From Fluviibacter sp041311015 (lineage in GTDB: Bacteria > Pseudomonadota > Gammaproteobacteria > Burkholderiales > Rhodocyclaceae): a stretch of 7,567 nt of DNA. Below, in pieces: positions 1-6,715 of this stretch. The notes below the pieces were generated by a model, which saw only the letters and a list, made by a program, of their open reading frames with translations, was not told the DNA's origin and searched no databases. Location of the stretch: contig JBFYKG010000067.1 in NCBI GenBank assembly GCA_041311015.1, positions 1-7,567 of the forward strand. Direction: 5' to 3'. A program made the position numbers and the translations under genes. Each line of letters begins with the position of its first letter. Position 1 is the stretch's first letter.

Positions 1-1
1 C

Positions 2-2587
2 TTCTACCGGATGGGCGACTTCTACGAGTTGTTTTTCGATGATGCCGTCAAGGCCGCCCGGCTGCTCGACATCACGCTGACCAGCCGCGGCCAATCCAAT
101 GGCGAACCCATCCGCATGGCAGGCGTGCCTTTTCATGCGGCGGACCAGTACATCGCTCGCCTCGTCAAAGCCGGCGAATCGGTGGCCATCTGCGAACAGA
201 TCGGCGACCCTGCCACTGCCAAGGGCCCCGTCGAACGGGCCATCTCCCGTATCGTCACCCCCGGCACTGTCAGTGACGCCGCGCTCATGGATGAACGCCG
301 GGAGAACCATCTCATGGCGCTCTACCCGGCCGGCGCGCGCATCGGCGCTGCCTGGGTGGCACTCGCTGCGGGCCGCATCACCCTGGGTGAAATTGCCCGA
401 GAGCAACTCGGTGCGCTGCTTGGTCGCATCGACCCGGCCGAAATCCTGATTCCTGATAGCGCCGAGTGGTCCGACAGCCTCGGCAAAGCCCTGCGTCGGG
501 CCGACTGGCTCTTCGATGCGGAGAGCGGCAACCGTACGCTCTGTGGTGCACTCAAAGTCAGCGCCCTGAGCGCATTCGGGGTCGAGCCGAGCGATGATCA
601 ACCGGCGCTGGCCGCCGCAAGCGCGCTGCTCGACTACATTCAGGCCACGCAATTGCGTAAGGCCGAGATGCTTGGCCTCAGCGCACTCGAAGTCGAACGT
701 CCCAACCAGTACCTGCGCATGGACGGCATCACCCGGCGCAATCTGGAGCTCACCGAATCGCTACGACTGGCCACCCAGCCCGGCGCCGACACCACCACGC
801 TCTTCAGCATCCTCGACAGCACCTGCACCGCCATGGGCTCGCGCGCACTGCGTCATGCCTTGCACCACCCATCGGCAGAAGACCGGTTGCCCGATTGCCG
901 CCACCGTATCATCGACACCCTGCTCAACCGGCAGGATCTGCTGGCACAGCTACGCACCCTACTCAACGGCTTCTGCGACATCGAGCGCATTGCCGGGCGC
1001 ATCGGCCTGCTGTCAGTACGTCCGCGTGAACTGGCCAGCCTGCGTGACACGCTGCTGCAGTGGCCAGCGCTTGCCGCGTTACTCCATCCACTCCTGCAAC
1101 AGGCGATCGATAGCGACGCCCTCGCTGCACTTTCTGCCCGACTGACCGATCCGGCCATCCCTGCGCGGCTCGGCGATATGCTCACACGCGCCATTCGCCC
1201 GGAACCCGCCGTCCACATCCGTGACGGCGGTGTCATGGCCGATGGCTTTGATAGCGAGCTCGACGAGCTTCGTAACATCCAGACCCACTGCGGCGACTTT
1301 CTGCTCGAGCTCGAAGCGCGTGAGCGCGAGGCGACCGGCATCCCCACGCTCAAGGTTGAATACAACCGCGTGCATGGTTTCTATATCGAAGTCTCTCAGG
1401 CGCAATCCGGTAAAGTGCCCGAGCACTACCGGCGGCGGCAGACACTCAAGAACGCCGAACGTTACATCACGCCCGAACTCAAGACCTTCGAAGACAAGGC
1501 GCTCTCCGCCCAGGACCGCGCACTCGGCCGTGAGAAGCTGCTCTACGATGACCTGCTGCAGCAACTGCAGGCCGATGTCATTGCCCTCAAAACGCTGGCC
1601 ACCGATGTGGCCGAACTCGATCTGGTCGGCAGCTTCGCCATCACCGCGCTGGAACGAAACTGGTGTCGCCCGGTATTCAGCCCCATTCCGGAAATCGACA
1701 TCTGCGAAGGCCGTCACCCGGTGGTGGAACAGGCATTGCAGAAGGCGGGGCAATCCTTTGTCGATAACGACACGCGCCTGCATCCGGATCGTCAGTGTCT
1801 GCTGATCACCGGCCCCAACATGGGCGGTAAGTCGACCTATATGCGCCAGACCGCGCTCATCGTGCTCCTGGCCCGCATCGGCTCGTATGTGCCGGCTACC
1901 TCGGCCCGTATCGGCCGCATTAACGCGCTCTTCACCCGTATTGGCGCGTCGGACGATCTGGCTTCGGGCCGCTCGACCTTCATGGTCGAGATGACCGAAA
2001 CCGCCGCCATCCTCAATCAGGCCGACGAGCGCAGCCTGGTGCTCATGGATGAAATCGGCCGGGGTACCTCTACCTTTGATGGTCTTGCGCTCGCCTCGGC
2101 GGTGCTCAGGCAGATGTTGCGCCAGAATAAATCGCTGACCCTCTTTGCCACGCATTACTTTGAACTCACTCGCCTGGGCGAAAAGTTCAAGCAACTCGAG
2201 AACGTGCACCTCGATGCCGTCGAACATCACGACCGCATTGTGTTCATGCACCGGGTGCAAGCCGGCCCCGCTAACCAGAGCTACGGGATCGAAGTGGCCT
2301 CGCTGGCCGGTATCCCCAGTGCGGTGGTCCGGGATGCGCGGCGCACACTGCTTGAGCTGGAATCGCAATCGGTTCGCCAGCAACCCACTGAAGGCAATCT
2401 GGGGCAGAATGATTTCTTCGATGCGCCCGATGCCGTGCCAGCGGTCAGCGAACCCGAGCGCGATGCCCGAACGCCACACCCCCTGATTGCCGAACTGACA
2501 GCACTCGACCCCGATAGCCTCACCCCCCGGCAAGCCCTTGACCTGTTGTACCAGCTCAAGAGCAAAGCCCGAGATGAAGAAGCCTGA
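2..2587 (+). CDS. mutS: DNA mismatch repair protein MutS (5'-truncated by window edge)
   Basis: MutS recognises mispaired or looped bases in DNA and, as an ATP-driven sliding clamp, recruits MutL to start strand-directed repair. The open frame runs in from the window edge: three codons (FYR) precede the first ATG at position 11 and fit the family sequence FYRMGDFYELF, so that ATG is internal and roughly 29 residues (E. coli numbering) are missing. The mismatch-reading Phe-X-Glu is present (Phe at 20-22, Glu at 26-28). The Walker A motif GPNMGGKST lies at visible residues 604-612 (from 1811), and Walker B LVLMDE has its Asp at residue 683 (2048-2050), followed by GRGTSTFDG and FATHYFEL. Near the C terminus QNDFF (2405-2419) sits where family members carry a beta-clamp-binding peptide. 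The last part, PHPLIAELTALDPDSLTPRQ, matches the oligomerisation tail. There are 861 visible residues and no internal damage. The next gene starts 19 bases later. Confidence 0.98.
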   Translation, partial: FYRMGDFYELFFDDAVKAARLLDITLTSRGQSNGEPIRMAGVPFHAADQYIARLVKAGESVAICEQIGDPATAKGPVERAISRIVTPGTVSDAALMDERRENHLMALYPAGARIGAAWVALAAGRITLGEIAREQLGALLGRIDPAEILIPDSAEWSDSLGKALRRADWLFDAESGNRTLCGALKVSALSAFGVEPSDDQPALAAASALLDYIQATQLRKAEMLGLSALEVERPNQYLRMDGITRRNLELTESLRLATQPGADTTTLFSILDSTCTAMGSRALRHALHHPSAEDRLPDCRHRIIDTLLNRQDLLAQLRTLLNGFCDIERIAGRIGLLSVRPRELASLRDTLLQWPALAALLHPLLQQAIDSDALAALSARLTDPAIPARLGDMLTRAIRPEPAVHIRDGGVMADGFDSELDELRNIQTHCGDFLLELEAREREATGIPTLKVEYNRVHGFYIEVSQAQSGKVPEHYRRRQTLKNAERYITPELKTFEDKALSAQDRALGREKLLYDDLLQQLQADVIALKTLATDVAELDLVGSFAITALERNWCRPVFSPIPEIDICEGRHPVVEQALQKAGQSFVDNDTRLHPDRQCLLITGPNMGGKSTYMRQTALIVLLARIGSYVPATSARIGRINALFTRIGASDDLASGRSTFMVEMTETAAILNQADERSLVLMDEIGRGTSTFDGLALASAVLRQMLRQNKSLTLFATHYFELTRLGEKFKQLENVHLDAVEHHDRIVFMHRVQAGPANQSYGIEVASLAGIPSAVVRDARRTLLELESQSVRQQPTEGNLGQNDFFDAPDAVPAVSEPERDARTPHPLIAELTALDPDSLTPRQALDLLYQLKSKARDEEA

Positions 2588-2606
2588 GCAGAATCTTTAA
2601 CCCGCC

Positions 2607-3674
2607 ATGACCCACGCCGCCCACACTCGCCCCACCCACCGCCTCGCTGGCTGGCTGGCCGGCCTGTGCCTGGCATTAACCGCGGCACCGGCGCTGGCCG
2701 AATTGCTGAGCTTTGGTCTGTTGGGTGATGTCTACATGACCCGCGAGCACGAAGGCTATCTCAAGGGCATGCTGGATGACATGGCCGACAAGAACGAATC
2801 GCTGGCCATCTTTACCGGTGGCATCAAGTCCGCCGAACAGGGTTGTCAGGACAGCACCCTACTGGCGGCCTACCCGGTCTTTGCCAAAGCACCGTTGCCC
2901 ACCTTCTATGTGCCGGGCGATGCCGACTGGTTACTCTGTGCCAAGTTTGCCCCCGAAGAGCGGCTGAATCTGCTGCGTAAAACCTACTACCAGAGCGACC
3001 GCAGCCTGGGTGACCCAAGCCTGCCGCTCAGCCGGCAAGCGGCACACCCGGAACTGATGCGCTGGGAGTCCGGCCCCGCGCTCTTTGTCACGCTCAGCGT
3101 AACCGGCAGCAACAACCACCGGGGCGACAATGAAGACGCCAGTAGCGAATTCACCGAGCGCAGCACCGCAAACCTTGCCTGGTTGAGCGCGGCCTTTGCC
3201 AAGGCGGTCGAAAGCCAGATCAGCATGCTCGTCATCGTGATGTACGGTGATCCGGAATTTGCCCAACCCGGCGTCTCCGAGCCGTCACGCGGCTATATGT
3301 CCCTACTCGATCTGCTCAAGACCGAAACTGCCACCTTTCCGGGGCAGGTGTTGCTGGTGCATGGCGGCGGCGGCGTGCACCGCATCGATCACCCGCTGAT
3401 CAACCCCGCCAACAACATGCCGTATCAGAACTTCACACGCGTCGAAACCTACGGTGCGCTCCAGCAGGGTTGGGTCGAGGTGCGGATTGAGCGTAACGAC
3501 AAGGCCGGCAACGACCCGGTACGCCGCACCGAATTCAAGTTCGAATCTTTTCCGTGGCCGCCACTGAGCCTGGACAACATGCCGCCCGCCGAGCCCGCAC
3601 CGAAGGAGCCAACGACGCTGCCCTTGCCGCCTGAAAGCGGCACACCAACAGCGGCAGCAGCGGCCGGTAAATAG
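2607..3674 (+). CDS. Exported calcineurin-like phosphoesterase-related protein, probably catalytically dead
   Basis: This is a 355-residue protein with a classic signal peptide: a basic N-region, a hydrophobic core at about residues 13-28, and a likely cut after APALA (residue 31). It is probably periplasmic. The mature part resembles a proteobacterial metallophosphoesterase-like family that I recall as carrying GDIKSG..PC, PGDNEWTDC, VHGDTH and NFTRVE. Here these read GGIKSAEQGC (71-80), PGDADWLLC (103-111), VHGGGG (251-256) and NFTRVE (275-280). The scaffold is kept, but the Asp of the second motif, the Asn of the third and the Asp/His of the fourth are replaced; Asp41 of the first motif (LLGD) remains. 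The mature chain has only two cysteines, 80 and 111, possibly a disulfide. Residues about 325-355 form a Pro/Ala-rich tail. The ATG at 2607 is chosen because it gives a complete signal peptide; no clear ribosome binding site precedes it. It lies 19 bases after mutS and is probably co-transcribed. Family placement is from memory; the substrate and role are unknown. Confidence 0.85.
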   Translation: MTHAAHTRPTHRLAGWLAGLCLALTAAPALAELLSFGLLGDVYMTREHEGYLKGMLDDMADKNESLAIFTGGIKSAEQGCQDSTLLAAYPVFAKAPLPTFYVPGDADWLLCAKFAPEERLNLLRKTYYQSDRSLGDPSLPLSRQAAHPELMRWESGPALFVTLSVTGSNNHRGDNEDASSEFTERSTANLAWLSAAFAKAVESQISMLVIVMYGDPEFAQPGVSEPSRGYMSLLDLLKTETATFPGQVLLVHGGGGVHRIDHPLINPANNMPYQNFTRVETYGALQQGWVEVRIERNDKAGNDPVRRTEFKFESFPWPPLSLDNMPPAEPAPKEPTTLPLPPESGTPTAAAAAGK

Positions 3675-3696
3675 CCTTAGTGGATGACCGGGGCCG
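3661..3696. other. Weak inverted repeat bridging the two convergent stop codons
   Basis: CGGCC (3661-3665) can pair with GGCCG (3692-3696), and inside it GGT (3666-3668) with ACC (3687-3689), leaving GG bulged. A contiguous alternative pairs CCGGT (3664-3668) with ACCGG (3687-3691). The loop of about 18 bases contains both stop codons. No T-run follows on either strand, so this is not a standard intrinsic terminator. At most it is a structured 3' end shared by both transcripts, and it may be chance in GC-rich DNA. Confidence 0.2.
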
Positions 3697-4186
3697 TGCC
3701 CTCGCTGTCGTCGTCTTCGCCGACCGTCTCGTCTTCGAGCTCATCTGCCGTGGCCGGACGCACATCGCGCACCGTACAGGTAAACACCAGCGACATGCCC
3801 GCCAGCGGATGGTTGCCATCCATCACCACCTTGCCATCGGCAATATCAGTGACGCGGTAGATCACCACATCATCTTCATCAGCACCCTCAGGGGCGCCTT
3901 CGAACTGCATGCCCACCTTCACTTCCTTGGGCAACCGCGATGCCGGTTCAATCTGCACCAGCTCGGGGTCGTAATCGCCATAAGCCTCATCCGGTTGCAG
4001 CTTGACCGTCACCGAATCGCCCACGTGCTTGCCTTCCAGCGTCTCTTCGATGCGATCGAAGATATCGCCGTAGCCCCCGTGCAGATAACGGATCGGGTTG
4101 CGGCCATCGTCTACCACCTGGCCATCCGAATCCGTCACGCTGTAATCCAGCGTCACAACCGTATTGCGATGGACAAGTCCGCTCAT
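3677..4186 (-). CDS. slyD: FKBP-type peptidyl-prolyl cis-trans isomerase, SlyD-like
   Basis: This is a cytoplasmic prolyl isomerase and folding chaperone of 169 residues. The FKBP fold is split around an inserted chaperone flap, as in SlyD: the first FKBP part is at about residues 5-72 (YLHGGYGDIF at 34-43, EGKHVGD at 51-57, DEAYGDYD at 66-73), the flap at about 75-120, and the return strand at 123-144 (DGNHPLAG at 123-130, then VRDVRPAT). The tail after residue 146 is acidic (EDETVGEDDDSEG) and lacks the His/Cys cluster that binds nickel in E. coli SlyD. A metal-delivery role is therefore doubtful, while isomerase and chaperone roles remain likely. Its ATG overlaps the ftsB stop by 4 bases (ATGA), and AAAGGA lies 6 bases upstream, pointing to translational coupling. 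It is the last gene of the leftward set and converges on the plus-strand gene with 2 bases between stops. FkpB-type FKBPs are the alternative, but this protein is closer to SlyD in length and motifs. Confidence 0.93.
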   Translation of the reverse strand: MSGLVHRNTVVTLDYSVTDSDGQVVDDGRNPIRYLHGGYGDIFDRIEETLEGKHVGDSVTVKLQPDEAYGDYDPELVQIEPASRLPKEVKVGMQFEGAPEGADEDDVVIYRVTDIADGKVVMDGNHPLAGMSLVFTCTVRDVRPATADELEDETVGEDDDSEGTAPVIH

Positions 4187-4524
4187 GGGGTTTCCTTTGA
4201 ATCTTTTGTGGGTGCCGCAGCAGCGGCTGGCGGTGCATCGGCCTGGGCGGCCGCACGCTTGGGTAACTGATAGAACACTTCGTCGGCCTTGATCATGCCC
4301 AGCTCATAGCGGGCGCGCTCTTCAACGGCTTCCAGACCCGACTTGAGGTTACGGGTTTCGGCTTCCAGACCGGCGTTACGCAGTTCCAGCTGGCGATTGG
4401 TTTCGCGCTGCTGGCGCAACTGCCGGTCGCTCTCCCATACCTTCAGCCAGCCACCCTTACCCAGCCAGAGCGGGTACTGGATCACCACAGCCAGACCCAG
4501 CAGGATGGCGGTTGAAGGACGCAT
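4183..4524 (-). CDS. ftsB: Cell division protein FtsB (DivIC/septum formation initiator family)
   Basis: FtsB is a small bitopic inner-membrane protein that forms a coiled-coil complex with FtsL and FtsQ in the divisome and helps switch on septal peptidoglycan synthesis. The 113-residue product fits the family layout: a very short N-terminal segment, one membrane helix at about residues 5-21, then a charged heptad-like coiled coil at about 31-72 rich in Arg, Gln, Glu and Leu. The conserved motif ARYELGMIKADEVFYQL (71-87) matches the E. coli sequence around ELSLTRPGETFYRL. The remaining tail (about 89-113) is rich in Ala, Pro and Lys and looks disordered; such tails vary among species. It starts 20 bases after the enolase stop, the common eno-ftsB arrangement in proteobacteria. 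There is no strong Shine-Dalgarno sequence ahead of its ATG, so it may depend on translation of eno. Confidence 0.95.
   Translation of the reverse strand: MRPSTAILLGLAVVIQYPLWLGKGGWLKVWESDRQLRQQRETNRQLELRNAGLEAETRNLKSGLEAVEERARYELGMIKADEVFYQLPKRAAAQADAPPAAAAAPTKDSKETP
4193..4198 (-). promoter_or_regulatory. Ribosome binding site of slyD
   Basis: On the minus strand AAAGGA stands 6 bases before the slyD ATG. It lies inside the end of ftsB, whose stop overlaps that ATG. This supports the chosen start and suggests reinitiation by ribosomes finishing ftsB. Confidence 0.6.
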
Positions 4525-4544
4525 GCGAGAAACCGAGCTACGGG

Positions 4545-5828
4545 TTAACGCAGGTTGTAGAAGGTTTCACGACCCGGGTAGGTGGCGGTATCACCCAGAT
4601 CTTCTTCGATACGCAGCAGCTGGTTGTACTTGGCGATACGGTCCGAACGCGACAGCGAGCCGGTCTTGATCTGGCCGGCATTGAGGCCCACGGCGATATC
4701 GGCAATCGTCGAATCTTCGGTTTCGCCCGAACGGTGCGAAATCACGGCCGTGTAACCGGCGCGCTTGGCCATCTCGATAGCGGCGAAGGTCTCAGACAGC
4801 GTACCGATCTGGTTGATCTTGATCAGGATCGAGTTACCAATGCCCTTCTGGATGCCTTCCTTGAAAATGCGCGTGTTGGTCACGAACACATCGTCACCCA
4901 CGATCTGCACCTTCTTGCCCAGGCGATCGGTCAGCAGCTTCCAGCCATCCCAGTCGGCTTCCGACATACCGTCTTCAATCGACACGATCGGGAACTTGTC
5001 GCACAGCGTGGCCAGATAATCGACGAACTGGGCCGAGGTCAGTTGCAGGCCTTCGCCCGACAGGTGGTACTTGCCATCCTTGTAGAACTCGGAAGCCGCA
5101 CAGTCCAGCGCCAGCAGCACATCCTTGCCCGGCACATACCCGGCATTCTGGATCGCCTGCATGATCACTTCCAGGGCTTCAGCATGGCTACCCAGATTCG
5201 GCGCAAAACCACCTTCATCACCCACTGCAGTCGAGTGGCCGTTCTTATCCAGCAGCTTCTTCAGTGCATGGAAGATTTCGGCGCCACAACGCAGTGCTTC
5301 GCGGAACGAGGTCACACCCACCGGCATGATCATGAATTCCTGGATGTCGAGGCTGTTGTTGGCGTGCTCGCCCCCGTTGATGATGTTCATCATCGGCACC
5401 GGCAGCGACATCTGGCCGGCACCACCAAAGTAACGATAGAGCGGCAGACCCGATTCTTCGGCAGCGGCCTTGGCCACGGCCATCGATACGGCCAGCAGCG
5501 CGTTAGCGCCCAGGCGGGCCTTGTTGTCGGTGCCGTCCAGATCGATCAGCGTCTTGTCGATGAAGGCCTGCTCCTGAGCATCCAGACCGATCAGCGCTTC
5601 GCTGATTTCGGTGTTGACGTTCTCGACGGCGCGCATCACGCCCTTGCCCAGGTAACGGCTACCGTCGCCGTCACGCAGCTCAATGGCTTCACGCGAACCG
5701 GTCGAAGCACCCGAAGGTACCGCGGCACGACCCATCACGCCGGATTCCAGCAGGACGTCGGCTTCTACAGTCGGGTTACCACGCGAATCCAGAATCTCAC
5801 GGGCGATGATGTCAACAATGGCGCTCAT
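4545..5828 (-). CDS. eno: Enolase (phosphopyruvate hydratase)
   Basis: Enolase converts 2-phosphoglycerate to phosphoenolpyruvate in glycolysis, and the reverse in gluconeogenesis; it acts in the cytoplasm and in many bacteria also joins the RNA degradosome. The product has 427 residues, the normal full length. Visible landmarks are the mobile loop SGASTG (39-44), NGGEHANN (151-158), the acid/base Glu205 in GDEGG, and the catalytic Lys337 in ILIKINQIGT. The magnesium ligands are Asp242 (LALDCAAS), Glu285 (SIEDG) and Asp312 (GDDVFVTN), and the family signature SHRSGETEDSTIAD spans 364-377. Every catalytic residue I can check is present. The start ATG gives the canonical N terminus MSAIVDIIAREILDSRGNPT. 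The gene lies 38 bases after kdsA. Its product is a direct substrate of KdsA, which may explain the linkage. Confidence 0.99.
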   Translation of the reverse strand: MSAIVDIIAREILDSRGNPTVEADVLLESGVMGRAAVPSGASTGSREAIELRDGDGSRYLGKGVMRAVENVNTEISEALIGLDAQEQAFIDKTLIDLDGTDNKARLGANALLAVSMAVAKAAAEESGLPLYRYFGGAGQMSLPVPMMNIINGGEHANNSLDIQEFMIMPVGVTSFREALRCGAEIFHALKKLLDKNGHSTAVGDEGGFAPNLGSHAEALEVIMQAIQNAGYVPGKDVLLALDCAASEFYKDGKYHLSGEGLQLTSAQFVDYLATLCDKFPIVSIEDGMSEADWDGWKLLTDRLGKKVQIVGDDVFVTNTRIFKEGIQKGIGNSILIKINQIGTLSETFAAIEMAKRAGYTAVISHRSGETEDSTIADIAVGLNAGQIKTGSLSRSDRIAKYNQLLRIEEDLGDTATYPGRETFYNLR

Positions 5829-5838
5829 ATCGGTTAGG

Positions 5839-5846
5839 CCTTTCTT
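5839..5846 (-). promoter_or_regulatory. Probable ribosome binding site of eno
   Basis: On the minus strand AAGAAAGG lies 10 bases before the eno ATG, within the 38-base kdsA-eno gap. The spacing is a little long, but it is the only purine-rich match there. The rest of the gap holds no obvious terminator or promoter. Confidence 0.45.
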
Positions 5847-5866
5847 TATGTGTGTCTATCAATGAA

Positions 5867-6715
5867 TCAAACGAGGTCAAACATACGGGCTTCCTTGACC
5901 GCCTGGTCAAGGGTCTTGAGGTGCTTCAACAGCTGCGGCATCTTGTCGAGCGGCCAGGCGTTCGGGCCATCGGACAATGCTTTAGAAGGATCCGGGTGCG
6001 TCTCCATGAACAGGCCATGGATGCCGGTGGCAACAGCGGCGCGCGCCAGAACCGGCACGAACTCGCGCTGACCACCCGACGAACTGCCCTGCCCACCCGG
6101 CAACTGCACCGAGTGCGTGGCATCAAACACCACCGGGCAGCCGGTACGGCGCATGATCGCCAGCGAGCGCATATCGGAGACCAGATTGTTATAGCCAAAC
6201 GAGGCACCGCGCTCACACACCATGATGGTGTCGTCAGTCACGCCAGCCTCTTTAGCCGCATCACGCGCTTTATCGACCACGTTCTGCATATCGGTCGGCG
6301 CCAGAAACTGGCCCTTCTTGATATTCACGGGCTTGCCGCTGGCCGCACAGGCGGCGATGAAATCGGTTTGCCGGCACAGAAAGGCCGGCGTCTGCAGTAC
6401 ATCCACCACAGCAGCGGCCGGGGCGATGTCGTCGATATCGTGCACATCGGTCAGCACGGGCACACCGATCTGTTCGCGGACTTTGGCCAGAATCGCCAGA
6501 CCGCCATCACGACCCGGGCCACGGAACGACTTACCCGAACTGCGGTTGGCCTTATCAAAGCTGGCCTTGAAAATGTACGGAATCCCCAGCTGGGTCGTCA
6601 GTTCCTTCATGCGACCGGCCACATCCAGGCACAGCTGCTCGGATTCGATCACGCAAGGCCCTGCGATCAGAAAGAAGGGCGAGGTGTCGGTGACTTCAAA
6701 GCCGGCGAGCTTCAT
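5867..6715 (-). CDS. kdsA: 3-deoxy-8-phosphooctulonate synthase (Kdo-8-phosphate synthase), metal-dependent type
   Basis: KdsA condenses phosphoenolpyruvate with arabinose 5-phosphate to give Kdo-8-phosphate, the committed step to the Kdo sugar that links lipid A to the lipopolysaccharide core. The 282-residue length is typical. Landmarks are FLIAGPCVIES (15-25), KANRSSGKSFRGPG (55-68), LTDVHD (88-93), NIKKGQFLAP (131-140), FDATHSVQLPGG (197-208), SGGQREFVPVLARAA (213-227) and METHPDPS (237-244). Cys21, His201, Glu238 and Asp249 line up with the four metal ligands known from the Aquifex enzyme (Cys11, His185, Glu222, Asp233). E. coli and meningococcal KdsA instead have Asn at the first position and need no metal. 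The ATG overlaps the pyrG stop by 4 bases and has AGAGG 7 bases upstream. Its presence implies a Gram-negative, LPS-making host. Confidence 0.98.
   Translation of the reverse strand: MKLAGFEVTDTSPFFLIAGPCVIESEQLCLDVAGRMKELTTQLGIPYIFKASFDKANRSSGKSFRGPGRDGGLAILAKVREQIGVPVLTDVHDIDDIAPAAAVVDVLQTPAFLCRQTDFIAACAASGKPVNIKKGQFLAPTDMQNVVDKARDAAKEAGVTDDTIMVCERGASFGYNNLVSDMRSLAIMRRTGCPVVFDATHSVQLPGGQGSSSGGQREFVPVLARAAVATGIHGLFMETHPDPSKALSDGPNAWPLDKMPQLLKHLKTLDQAVKEARMFDLV

Noticed and set aside
11..13. ATG at 11 as the mutS start
   Set aside because: The three preceding in-frame codons, FYR, match the conserved MutS sequence, so the gene begins before the window.
1079..2533. A 484-codon open frame on the minus strand opposite mutS
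   Set aside because: It lies wholly within the conserved ATPase-encoding part of mutS, and its translation shows no recognisable domain. Long antisense frames are expected in GC-rich genes that avoid TTA, CTA and TCA codons.
3624..3641. TTGCCGCCTGAA followed by AGCGGC, resembling a Neisseriales DNA uptake sequence and forming a 6-base-pair stem near a gene end
   Set aside because: It is a single imperfect match with no second clear copy in 7.5 kb, whereas uptake sequences are dense in genomes that use them. The stem has no T-run, so it is not a terminator either, and the bases encode the Pro/Ala-rich tail.
4512..5837. A 441-codon open frame on the plus strand opposite eno
   Set aside because: It mirrors enolase almost end to end. 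Strong codon preference in a highly expressed gene removes stop codons from the opposite strand. The product is His/Arg/Gln-rich without motifs.
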